From CF-161 sp035638495 (GTDB lineage: Bacteria > Chloroflexota > Dormibacteria > Dormibacterales > Dormibacteraceae), in assembly GCA_035638495.1 (NCBI GenBank), contig DASQZW010000091.1:1-13026 (forward strand): a DNA stretch of 13,026 bases. The letters are read 5' to 3'. Both the position numbers and the translations under genes were made by a program. The number at the start of each line of letters is the position of its first letter. Positions within the stretch are counted from its first letter, which is position 1. Below are positions 7,941 through 13,026 of the stretch, piece by piece. The notes beneath the pieces were generated by a model, which was given only the letters and a program-made list of their open reading frames with translations, ran no database searches and had not been told where the DNA came from.

Positions 7941-7948
7941 CACCTCCT
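7941..7948 (-). promoter_or_regulatory. Strong ribosome binding site fixing the GTG start at 7935
   Basis: AGGAGGTG read on the minus strand, 5 nt (GGACA) before GTG at 7935. It is the best Shine-Dalgarno match in the window and decides between three possible in-frame starts of the Tat-exported protein. Confidence 0.8.
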
Positions 7949-7963
7949 ATCCGAAGTCGCACG

Positions 7964-8030
7964 GACGTCGCTCCGCGACGTCAGAGGCGGGCGTACCACC
8001 CGGAGTCTTCCCTCCGGATCACCCCCCTCT
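7964..8030 (-). ncRNA. Candidate structured 5' leader of the Tat-exported protein gene
   Basis: The roughly 120-nt untranslated leader could fold into three helices. An outer stem pairs 8022-8030 with 7983-7991 (8 of 9 pairs). It encloses a 6-bp hairpin, 8012-8017 with 8000-8005 (loop GGAAGA on the RNA). Directly abutting is a perfect 8-bp hairpin with a 3-nt loop, 7975-7982 with 7964-7971. The enclosed junction strands are TGAT and GTGGTACG. This could be a cis-regulatory RNA or attenuator, or GC-driven chance pairing. It does not match a riboswitch class I know. Confidence 0.3.
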
Positions 8031-8060
8031 CCGCGAACGGAACGACGCGTAGCGCACCGC

Positions 8061-8089
8061 AACTTAGCATGGGACTTTCTCGCCATCGA
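8061..8089 (-). promoter_or_regulatory. Candidate promoter of the Tat-exported protein gene
   Basis: On the minus strand a TAAGTT -10-like hexamer (8066-8061) is preceded 17 bp upstream by a poor -35 (TCGATG, 8089-8084). The predicted transcript would start near 8054 and have a leader of about 120 nt. The repeat operator begins 41 bp from the -10, exactly as at the other minus-strand promoter near 9018. A weak -35 with upstream repeats fits an activator-dependent promoter. Confidence 0.45.
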
Positions 8090-8106
8090 TCCCGCTTTCG
8101 CTTCCG

Positions 8107-8139
8107 TAATTGGCCAATAAGCAACTGTTAAGTGGATCA
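8107..8139. promoter_or_regulatory. Three-unit 11-bp direct-repeat operator, copy 1
   Basis: TAAT at 8107, TAAG at 8118 and TAAG at 8129 recur at exactly 11 bp. From 8115 the sequence aligns to copy 2 from 9072 with 16 of 20 identities, including the shared ACTG-Y-TAAGTG. On the minus strand this reads TTAACA-N5-TTATTG-N5-TTACGG, similar in form to the PhoP/PhoB-type boxes of OmpR-family regulators. It lies between the divergent Tat-exported protein and PerR-like genes, upstream of both promoters. The first unit overlaps a 10-bp palindrome, ATTGGCCAAT (8109-8118). Confidence 0.65.
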
Positions 8140-8166
8140 GATGGCGACGTTTCGGGGATGCCTTGC

Positions 8167-8172
8167 TAGGCT
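8167..8172 (+). promoter_or_regulatory. -10 element of a leaderless promoter for the PerR-like gene
   Basis: TAGGCT ends 6 nt before the GTG at 8179, so transcription should begin at or next to the start codon. No Shine-Dalgarno sequence exists before this GTG, consistent with a leaderless mRNA. The -35 region is poor and the direct-repeat operator (8107-8139) sits just upstream of it. Confidence 0.55.
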
Positions 8173-8178
8173 TGCGGC

Positions 8179-8610
8179 GTGCGCACCGCGGAGGAGCTGG
8201 TCTCGCTGCTGCGCGCGCGGGGAAAGAAGGTCACCTCGCAGCGTGTGCTGATCTACCAGGCTGTGCTCGGCGATCGCAGCCATCCGACCGCCGAGCAGAT
8301 CCACTCGCGGCTGAAGGACCAGCTGCCGGGACTGTCGCTCACCACGGTCTACGCGGCGCTGAGCGACCTGGTGCAGGCCGGCGAGCTGCGGCGCTTCGAC
8401 GCCGGCGACGGCAGCATCCACTTCGATCCCGAGATGCGGCCGCACGCCGAGCTCGTGTGCGTCCGGTGCGGCCGGATCGACGACGCTCCGCTGGAGGGGC
8501 CGCAGCGGCACACGCCGAGCGAGGTCGGCGGGTACCGGATCCTGAGACGGACCGAGCTGCTGCACGGCGTCTGCCCGACCTGTCAGGAAACCGGGGCCCA
8601 GCCGGACTGA
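8179..8610 (+). CDS. Fur-family transcriptional repressor, PerR-like
   Basis: The 143-residue protein has the Fur fold: an N-terminal winged helix (RGKKVTSQRVLIYQAVL, HPTAEQI, GLSLTTVYAALSDLVQAGEL) and a C-terminal metal-binding dimer domain. A structural zinc site is complete: C94-x-x-C97 and C132-x-x-C135. Aligned to B. subtilis PerR from memory, the regulatory site keeps H35, D83, H89 and D102, but the position of PerR H93 is E91. Two aspartates rather than glutamates favour PerR over Fur. The GTG start at 8179 directly follows a -10 element (leaderless). The gene is divergent from a Tat-exported protein it may control and convergent with the 89-residue gene 8 bp downstream. Metal and inducer (iron, manganese or peroxide) are inference. 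Confidence 0.9.
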   Translation: MRTAEELVSLLRARGKKVTSQRVLIYQAVLGDRSHPTAEQIHSRLKDQLPGLSLTTVYAALSDLVQAGELRRFDAGDGSIHFDPEMRPHAELVCVRCGRIDDAPLEGPQRHTPSEVGGYRILRRTELLHGVCPTCQETGAQPD

Positions 8611-8618
8611 ACCCGCCC

Positions 8619-8888
8619 TCAGATGGGCGCCGGGCGCGCGCGGGCCGTGTCGATCGCAGTGACGTCGTTCATCGCCACGTGGAAGCCGACCTCCCCCTCC
8701 TCCATCAGGATCCGCTCGCGCAGGCTGACGAAGTCGGACTGGTCGAGCAGAAACGTCACCTCGACGCCGCGATCCCTGCGCAGGACGCCCTGCCCGCGGC
8801 CGTGGATCGACCCCGTGTCCAGCGGGCTCACCACGCGCCGCACCAGGACGTCCAGCTGCACCGACCGCACCAGATGTGCCTCGATCAC
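8619..8888 (-). CDS. Small conserved-looking protein of unknown function, 89 residues
   Basis: I do not recognise this family. Expression signals are strong: GTG at 8888 lies 5 nt after AGGAGG, and a TTGCGG-17 bp-TAGGTT promoter lies upstream with the 11-bp repeat operator beyond it. The product is soluble, without Cys or a signal peptide, and alternates charged and hydrophobic residues (VQLDVLVRRVV, VEVTFLLDQ, LRERILMEEGEVGFHV). This suggests a compact beta-rich or alpha/beta fold. Its stop is 8 bp from that of the PerR-like gene (convergent). The promoter and operator layout is shared with the Tat-exported protein, so it is probably co-regulated with it. Confidence 0.68.
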   Translation of the reverse strand: MIEAHLVRSVQLDVLVRRVVSPLDTGSIHGRGQGVLRRDRGVEVTFLLDQSDFVSLRERILMEEGEVGFHVAMNDVTAIDTARARPAPI

Positions 8889-9017
8889 GCGAACCTCCTC
8901 TCCTCCTGGTTGACCGGTGGGCGGGAGGCGGGAGGCCCGCAGCCGCTAAGCTTCCCGAGGCAGCCGGCGGCGTTCGAGAGCGTCGAAGTGCACCCCACCT
9001 CCTTCGACCGTGCTCGG

Positions 9018-9046
9018 AACCTAGCAGCCCCGGAAACGGCCCGCAA
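9018..9046 (-). promoter_or_regulatory. Promoter of the 89-residue protein gene
   Basis: On the minus strand, TTGCGG (9046-9041), a 17-bp spacer and TAGGTT (9023-9018) form the best sigma-70-type promoter in the window. The start of transcription would be near 9011, giving a leader of about 120 nt. The repeat operator begins 41 bp from the -10. Confidence 0.6.
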
Positions 9047-9063
9047 CCGCGGCGGTGGGGGGG

Positions 9064-9096
9064 TAAGCGCTCAGTAAGTCACTGCTAAGTGATCGA
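9064..9096. promoter_or_regulatory. Three-unit 11-bp direct-repeat operator, copy 2
   Basis: TAAG occurs at 9064, 9075 and 9086 with exact 11-bp spacing. By eye TAAG appears only about eight times on the plus strand of this GC-rich window, and five of those lie in the two operators. On the minus strand it reads TTAGCA-N5-TTACTG-N5-TTACCC. It sits 17 bp beyond the -35 of the 89-residue gene promoter. It also ends just before the ribosome binding site of the glucose dehydrogenase-like gene on the plus strand, so binding might affect both. Confidence 0.7.
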
Positions 9097-9103
9097 GGTC
9101 GCA

Positions 9104-9859
9104 ATGGACCTGAAGGGCAGGGTGGCGATCGTGACGGGTGCGGGCAGCGGCATCGGCCACGCCGTCGCCGAGCGGTTCGCCGAGGCGGGCGCCGCGGTGT
9201 GCGTGAACTACCTCGGGTACGGAGACGAGGCCAGGGCGCTGGCGGCCCGGCTTCCCTCGGCGATCGCGGTCCGCGCCGATGTGTCCAGCGCCGCCGACGT
9301 GACCGCCATGGTCGATCGGGTGCGCCGGGAGCTGGGCGTGCCGAACGTCCTCGTCAACAACGCTGGCATCGAGAAGGAAGTCCCGTTCCTCGACCTCGAC
9401 GAGCGGACCTGGGACGCGATCATCGGCGTGAACCTCAAGGGGACCTTCCTCTGCACGCTGGCGTGCGCGCGCGCGATGCGTGACGCCGGGCACGGCGGCT
9501 CCATCGTCAACATCTCCTCGGTCCACGAGGACTTCCCGTTTCCGGGCTTCACGCCCTACTGCGCGTCGAAGGGGGGCGTGCGCATGCTCATGCGCAACCT
9601 CGCGGTCGAGCTGGCGGTGCACGGCATCCGCGTCAACAACGTGGCCCCGGGCGCCATCGCCACCCCGATCAACGCGGCGACGCTGGCGAACGACGAGAAG
9701 ATGGCGATCCTGAGCCGCATCATCCCGCTGGGCCGTGTGGGCGCGCCGGGCGAGGTGGCGCAGGTGGCGCTGTTCCTCGCCTCGGACGCCGCCTCGTACG
9801 TGACTGGCTCGACGTACTACGTCGACGGCGGCATGGTGCGCTCCAGCCAGCCGGTCTGA
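9104..9859 (+). CDS. Short-chain dehydrogenase, glucose 1-dehydrogenase-like
   Basis: The 251-residue classical SDR has the TGAGSGIG cofactor loop (11-18), NNAG (85-88) and catalytic N110, S139, Y152 and K156. The text around the active site, SSVHEDFPFPGFTPYCASKGG, and the end, TYYVDGGMVRSS, are characteristic of bacterial NAD(P)-dependent glucose 1-dehydrogenases, which convert beta-D-glucose to gluconolactone in the cytoplasm. ATG at 9104 is chosen because GAGGT lies 4 nt upstream and the protein begins MDLKGRVAIVTG like its family. A GTG at 9089 is in frame but falls inside the third repeat of the operator. The GH65-type glycosidase follows 78 bp downstream and could supply glucose. Sugar specificity cannot be fixed from sequence alone. 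Confidence 0.85.
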   Translation: MDLKGRVAIVTGAGSGIGHAVAERFAEAGAAVCVNYLGYGDEARALAARLPSAIAVRADVSSAADVTAMVDRVRRELGVPNVLVNNAGIEKEVPFLDLDERTWDAIIGVNLKGTFLCTLACARAMRDAGHGGSIVNISSVHEDFPFPGFTPYCASKGGVRMLMRNLAVELAVHGIRVNNVAPGAIATPINAATLANDEKMAILSRIIPLGRVGAPGEVAQVALFLASDAASYVTGSTYYVDGGMVRSSQPV

Positions 9860-9860
9860 C

Positions 9861-9876
9861 GCGGGTCTGGACCCGT
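9861..9876 (+). terminator. Weak hairpin after the glucose dehydrogenase-like gene
   Basis: CGGGT-CTGG-ACCCG forms a 5-bp stem (plus one G-T pair) directly after the stop codon, followed by pyrimidine-rich CCCGTTCC. It is short, so it may only partly terminate. A separate -10 element before the GH65 gene suggests that gene also has its own promoter. Confidence 0.3.
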
Positions 9877-9920
9877 CCCGTTCCACCGTTCGGACGTCCC
9901 GGGGCGAGCGGGCCGGCCGG

Positions 9921-9926
9921 TACGAT
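9921..9926 (+). promoter_or_regulatory. Candidate -10 element (TACGAT) for the GH65-type glycosidase gene
   Basis: TACGAT ends 11 nt before the ATG at 9938 and is identical to the hexamer before the CPBP gene. No Shine-Dalgarno sequence is seen, pointing to a very short leader. No clear -35 is visible. Confidence 0.42.
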
Positions 9927-9937
9927 GTCAAGCCGAC

Positions 9938-12019
9938 ATGGCACGTGGGCCGCTCAGTCCGCCACCGATCACCGACTACCGCCCCGAGTACCGGCCCGCG
10001 TACGTCTCCAACGGCCTGCTCGGCCTTCGCGTCGGACGCATCCCCTTCATGGAAGGGCTCTGCATGGTCGACGGGCTCGTTGAGCGCGACCCGGTCGAGG
10101 ACGGCGAGGGCTTCGCTCGGGGGCCCTATCCGCTGTGGGGCGACGTGGCCGTCGACGGGCAGTCGCTGGTCTCGCGGCCCGAGCGTGCACGCCTGGTCGA
10201 GCAGGCCTACGACTTCGCCACTGGTGAGCTGCGCACCCGCTTCGTCTTCCAGCCGCAGTCCGTATCCGTCACCGTCGATGACACAGCCTTCTGCTCGCAG
10301 ACGCTCCCGACGCTGGCCCTCCACGAGGTCAGGGTCGAGGTGGACCAGGAGTGCGACCTGGTCCTGAGCGGCGGCGTGAACCACATCGGCCTCTCCGGTC
10401 AGTGGGTGTCGCGCCGGACGCAGACCCCGGGGACGGACACCGCAGTGGTCGACGGGCTCATGGAGTGGCGGACGAGCGGCGACCTCTCGACCTGCGGCGC
10501 GGCCTACGTGACCAGCCTCCACGGCGCCCGGGGCGCGCATCGGCGGGTCGACGACATCGACCAGCGCGCACCCCTCAGCACGTCGTATGCGTTCCGCGCG
10601 CATCCCGGCCGCTCCTACGTGCTGCACCAGGTCACCAGCCTGCTCTCGAGCCGGCTGCACACCGAGCCGGACCGGATGGCGGCCCGCATGGCGTACCTGG
10701 GTGCGACGCACGGATTCGAGCGGATCCGCGGCGACAACCGGGCCAGGTGGGCAGAGCTGTGGAAGGGGCGGCCGCTCCTCCGTGGCGCACCCGAGCGGTG
10801 GCAGGCCATCGCGGACGCGTCCTTCTACTACCTGCACTCGTCGGCGCACCGCTCGTCCATCTTCGGGACGGCGATGTTCGGGCTGGCGTACTGGCCCGAC
10901 TACCACTACTACCGCGGCCACGTCATGTGGGACATCGAAGGCTTCGCGGTCCCGACCTTCATCCTGACCGACCCGGGGATCGCGAGGTCGCTGCTGGACT
11001 ACCGGCTGGGGCGCCTCGGAGCCGCCCGGCGCAACGCGGCCATGAACGGCTACCTCGGACTGCAGTTCCCGTGGGCGGCCAGCGCGGTCCACGGCGAGGA
11101 GGTCATCCGCCTCAGCAAGGCGCGGGTGATCTTCGAGCAGCACGTGAACATGGCGGTGGCGTTCGCCTTCGCCCGCTACTGCCACGCGACCGGAGACCAG
11201 GAGTACCTGCGCGATCACGCCTGGCCGGTGCTGAGCGGCGTGGCGGAGTGGATCGCCAGCCGCGGCGTCGACACGGAGCGCGGCTTCGAGATCCACGAGT
11301 GCCTCGGCATCGCCGAGCAGGATCTGCCGCTCGACAACCAGGCGTACGTCAACATGGCCGCGGCGGTGGTGCTCCGGGAGGCGGCCGGCGCCGCACGCGG
11401 GCTGGGCCTGGCCGGGGCCGAGGCCTGGCAGGCGATCGCGGACCGCATGTACCTACCGGTGGACGATGCCACGAACGTCATCCTCAGCCACGACGGGTAC
11501 GTCTACCGGGAAGGCGACGTCGCGTCCGCCACGCCGGAGGCCCTGGCTGGGCTGTTCCCGTTCACGTACGACCCGGGAGCCGCCCGCGAGCAGGCGACGC
11601 TCCGGTTCTACCTGGACCGCGTCGGCGCGTACGTCGGCTACCCGATGCTGTCGGCGCCTCTCGGCGCGTGGGCGGCCCGGCTGGGCGACCGCGACCTGTC
11701 GGCCCGCCTGTTCGAGCAGGGCTACGCGGAGTTCATCGACGAGCCGTTCCTCGTGACGAACGAGTTCAGCCGGCGGTTCCCGGACGAGGTCCGTGCCGGG
11801 CCGCTGATGGCGAACGTCGGCGGGTTCCTGACCAGCCTCCTGTACGGCCTGACCGGTCTGGTCCTGGGACCCGGCGACCCTGCCTCGTGGGCGCGACGGC
11901 CGGCCGCGATGCCGGCGCTCTGGGAGGCGGTCGAGGTCGAGCGCGTCTGGGCCCGCGGCCGCCCGATGCGGCTGCTCGCCCGCCACGGCTCGCCCGCTAC
12001 CCTGGCCCCGCTGGAGTAG
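9938..12019 (+). CDS. GH65-family glycoside hydrolase or phosphorylase
   Basis: The 693-residue protein has the GH65 layout: an N-terminal beta-sandwich (PAYVSNGLLGLRVG at about 22-35) followed by an (alpha/alpha)6 barrel. Motifs seen are HVMWDIE (328-334, family form FWDTE), LQFPWAASAVHGEE, and FEIHECLGIAEQD...DNQAYVN, where E460 aligns with the family's general-acid Glu. The usual GPDEYH reads GIAEQD here. The C-terminal part (FLVTNEF, NVGGFLTSLLYGLTGL) resembles the PGGHG/ATHL1-type alpha-glucosidases more than the maltose or trehalose phosphorylases. Hydrolysis of an alpha-glucoside to glucose is my preferred reading, at modest confidence. It has no signal peptide, so it acts in the cytoplasm. 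It follows a glucose 1-dehydrogenase-like gene, which would oxidise the glucose released. Confidence 0.85.
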   Translation: MARGPLSPPPITDYRPEYRPAYVSNGLLGLRVGRIPFMEGLCMVDGLVERDPVEDGEGFARGPYPLWGDVAVDGQSLVSRPERARLVEQAYDFATGELRTRFVFQPQSVSVTVDDTAFCSQTLPTLALHEVRVEVDQECDLVLSGGVNHIGLSGQWVSRRTQTPGTDTAVVDGLMEWRTSGDLSTCGAAYVTSLHGARGAHRRVDDIDQRAPLSTSYAFRAHPGRSYVLHQVTSLLSSRLHTEPDRMAARMAYLGATHGFERIRGDNRARWAELWKGRPLLRGAPERWQAIADASFYYLHSSAHRSSIFGTAMFGLAYWPDYHYYRGHVMWDIEGFAVPTFILTDPGIARSLLDYRLGRLGAARRNAAMNGYLGLQFPWAASAVHGEEVIRLSKARVIFEQHVNMAVAFAFARYCHATGDQEYLRDHAWPVLSGVAEWIASRGVDTERGFEIHECLGIAEQDLPLDNQAYVNMAAAVVLREAAGAARGLGLAGAEAWQAIADRMYLPVDDATNVILSHDGYVYREGDVASATPEALAGLFPFTYDPGAAREQATLRFYLDRVGAYVGYPMLSAPLGAWAARLGDRDLSARLFEQGYAEFIDEPFLVTNEFSRRFPDEVRAGPLMANVGGFLTSLLYGLTGLVLGPGDPASWARRPAAMPALWEAVEVERVWARGRPMRLLARHGSPATLAPLE

Positions 12020-12024
12020 CGTCC

Positions 12025-12044
12025 CTTCCCCCTCCTGGGGGAGG
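12025..12044. terminator. Hairpin between convergent GH65 and thioredoxin genes
   Basis: CTTCCCCC (12025-12032) pairs with GGGGGAGG (12037-12044), an 8-bp stem with one G-T pair and a TCCT loop. It lies in the 37-bp gap between the two stop codons and could serve both strands. Confidence 0.45.
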
Positions 12045-12056
12045 TGGCCATTCCGC

Positions 12057-12392
12057 CTAGAGCAGGGCTTCGAGCTTTTCCTTCAGGTCGCTCTTGAGGC
12101 CCGAGCGGTAGCCGATCGTGCGGTCCGCCGCCTGGCCGTCCTTGAAGATGATGAGGGTCGGGATCGACATCACCTGGAGCTGGCCCGGCACCACCGGGTT
12201 GGCGTCGATGTCCATCTTGACGACCTTCAGGCGGTCGCCCAGTTCGTCGGCCAGGGCCTCGACCACCGGCGCGATCATCCGGCAGGGGGCGCACCACTCC
12301 GCCCAGAAGTCGACCAGCACCACCTGGCTGGCCCGCAGGACCTCGCTGTCGAAGTCGGCGTCTGTGACGGCGGTGACTGCTGCGCTGGACAT
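12057..12392 (-). CDS. trxA: Thioredoxin
   Basis: The 111-residue protein has the thioredoxin fold with the redox site W33-C34-A-P-C37 (DFWAEWCAPCR), cis-Pro78 (MSIPTL) and KVVKMDID before it. It reduces cytoplasmic protein disulfides using electrons from thioredoxin reductase. The ATG at 12392 is chosen; AAGGAG, inside the last codons of the upstream fmdB-like gene, lies 11 nt before it. A GTG at 12404 is in frame but overlaps that site. The gene starts 8 bp after the fmdB-like stop, so the two are co-transcribed. The CAPC form differs from the classical CGPC. Several thioredoxin paralogues are usual, so the gene symbol is a family-level label. Confidence 0.92.
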   Translation of the reverse strand: MSSAAVTAVTDADFDSEVLRASQVVLVDFWAEWCAPCRMIAPVVEALADELGDRLKVVKMDIDANPVVPGQLQVMSIPTLIIFKDGQAADRTIGYRSGLKSDLKEKLEALL

Positions 12393-12400
12393 CGGCTCGT

Positions 12401-12718
12401 TCACTCCTTGCTCGCGGCGGTCTCGGTCTTCTTCTCGGACGAACTGCTGCTTCCGTTCGACTCGCTCGAGCTCGACGAACCGGAGCTTTCGCCCGAGTCT
12501 GACGAGCCGCCGGCGTCGCTCTTCGACTTCGAGCCGCCGCTGTTCCGGTAGTCGGTGGTGTAGAAGCCGCTGCCCTTGAACTGGACACCAACCGGGTAGA
12601 GCAGCTTCCGCAGGGCGCCGCCGCACTCGGAGCACACCTTCAGCGGCTCTGCGGACATGCTCTGGAGCACCTCCAGCTCGTGGCCGCATGCAGTGCACCG
12701 GTATCCATAGATCGGCAT
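12401..12718 (-). CDS. FmdB-family zinc-ribbon protein with Ser-rich tail
   Basis: The 105-residue protein begins MPIYGYRCTACGHELEVLQS, the signature of the FmdB / CxxC_CxxC_SSSS regulatory-protein family. It has one zinc ribbon formed by C8-x-x-C11 and C29-x-x-C32, followed by the family's LYPVGVQFKGSGFYTTDYR. From about residue 60 the protein is a low-complexity Ser/Glu/Gly/Lys tail, probably disordered. ATG at 12718 follows GAGGAG by 4 nt. It lies 15 bp after the DUF1015 gene and 8 bp before thioredoxin, in one operon. The role is not well defined; FmdB was first described as a putative regulator of formamidase. A nearby thioredoxin could keep the zinc thiols reduced (inference). Confidence 0.9.
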   Translation of the reverse strand: MPIYGYRCTACGHELEVLQSMSAEPLKVCSECGGALRKLLYPVGVQFKGSGFYTTDYRNSGGSKSKSDAGGSSDSGESSGSSSSSESNGSSSSSEKKTETAASKE

Positions 12719-12733
12719 GTCTCTCCTCGGGGC

Positions 12734-13026
12734 TCAGGGATTTCTCTCGCGGTCGAGCAGGTGGAACACCATGCCCGACGGCGGCTTGGGTGAAAAATAC
12801 GTCGTCTTCTGCGGCATCGTCATACCCTCGCGGGCGGCGCGCAAAACGGCGGCCAGGTCGGGCGTGTCCAGGAAGAACGCCGCCACGCCGCGGCCCGAGT
12901 CCACCCAGCGCACCGCCTCTTCGGGGTCGCGCGTGTACGTCAGGTGCTGCTCGGGGTCGCGTTTGCCCAGCACGTTGTCGATCACCTGCCGGTGTAACTC
13001 CACGACCGGCACCTCCCCTTCCAGGG
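12734..13026 (-). CDS. DUF1015-family protein, C-terminal part only
   Basis: The frame is open to the right edge of the window (reading LEGEVPVVELHRQVIDNVLG), so the gene starts outside; the GTG at 13012 is not taken as the start. The visible 96 or so residues match the end of DUF1015 proteins, which are about 400 residues long: LTYTRDPEEAVRWVDSG, AAFFLDTPD, and the diagnostic GMTMPQKTTYFSPKPPSGMV. The family is widespread and has no agreed biochemical role, though it has been linked by context to serine or amino-acid metabolism in some genomes. It is the first visible gene of the operon with the FmdB zinc ribbon and thioredoxin. Confidence 0.85.
   Translation of the reverse strand, partial: LEGEVPVVELHRQVIDNVLGKRDPEQHLTYTRDPEEAVRWVDSGRGVAAFFLDTPDLAAVLRAAREGMTMPQKTTYFSPKPPSGMVFHLLDRERNP

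Noticed and set aside
7949..8030. Cobalamin riboswitch-like wording (GGGAA...CTCCGG...CCCGCC) in the leader of the Tat-exported protein
   Set aside because: The core GGTG/AATCC and the ACTGT box are missing and the leader is too short for the class.
8109..8118. ATTGGCCAAT palindrome as a Fur/PerR box
   Set aside because: Only 10 bp, not extended, and unlike the 15-19 bp Fur-family boxes; it is absent from the second operator.
8615..8628. GCCC/GGGC hairpin between the convergent PerR-like and 89-residue genes
   Set aside because: A 4-bp stem is too weak to call a terminator in this base composition.
7983..8950. Possible common RNA motif in the two roughly 120-nt minus-strand leaders (GGGAAG ... 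CCCGCCTC)
   Set aside because: Only short GC-rich matches with different spacing and no shared secondary structure.
9071..11296. Very long minus-strand open frame of 741 codons across the dehydrogenase and GH65 genes
   Set aside because: It spans two unambiguous enzymes on the other strand; the composition (Arg, Val, Asp, His rich) is typical of antisense of GC-rich genes.

Overview
The window is about 70% GC with strongly GC-rich third codon positions. It carries genes typical of high-GC Gram-positives: an FmdB-type zinc ribbon next to a WCAPC thioredoxin and a DUF1015 protein, an actinobacterial-looking glucose 1-dehydrogenase, and several genes that look leaderless. My inference is an actinobacterial chromosome, perhaps a deep-branching soil lineage. 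No tRNA, rRNA, CRISPR array, insertion sequence or phage gene is visible.

Layout. (1) Bases 2-3694 hold the 3' part of a very large multi-cupredoxin (multicopper oxidase) gene that starts before the window and ends at a 14-bp GC-rich hairpin terminator. (2) Bases 3789-6186 hold an 82-residue hypothetical protein, a CPBP-type intramembrane protease, a membrane-anchored protein coupled to it by a GTGA overlap, and an OmpR/PhoB-type response regulator with no kinase in view. A hairpin then separates them from a convergent gene. (3) Bases 6322-9859 form a regulatory block. A Tat-exported protein is divergent from a Fur/PerR-family repressor. A small unknown 89-residue protein follows, divergent from a glucose 1-dehydrogenase-like SDR. 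(4) Bases 9938-12019 encode a GH65-type glycosidase. (5) Bases 12057-13026 are a minus-strand operon of DUF1015, FmdB zinc ribbon and thioredoxin.

The most notable signal is a pair of matching three-unit direct-repeat operators. TAA(G/T) recurs with an exact 11-bp period at 8107/8118/8129 and at 9064/9075/9086. Each block sits the same distance (41 bp) from a -10-like hexamer of a minus-strand gene: the Tat-exported protein and the 89-residue protein. Eleven-base-pair direct repeats are the usual target of OmpR/PhoB-family regulators, and an orphan one is encoded in the window, so a small local regulon is plausible.

A second notable point is the multicopper oxidase. Its type-1/C-terminal copper motifs precede its N-terminal motifs, a separate beta-module interrupts the two N-terminal motifs, and the copper-competent domains are followed by homologous copies that have lost their ligands. 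Glucose dehydrogenase next to a GH65 glucosidase suggests release of glucose from a glucoside followed by oxidation.
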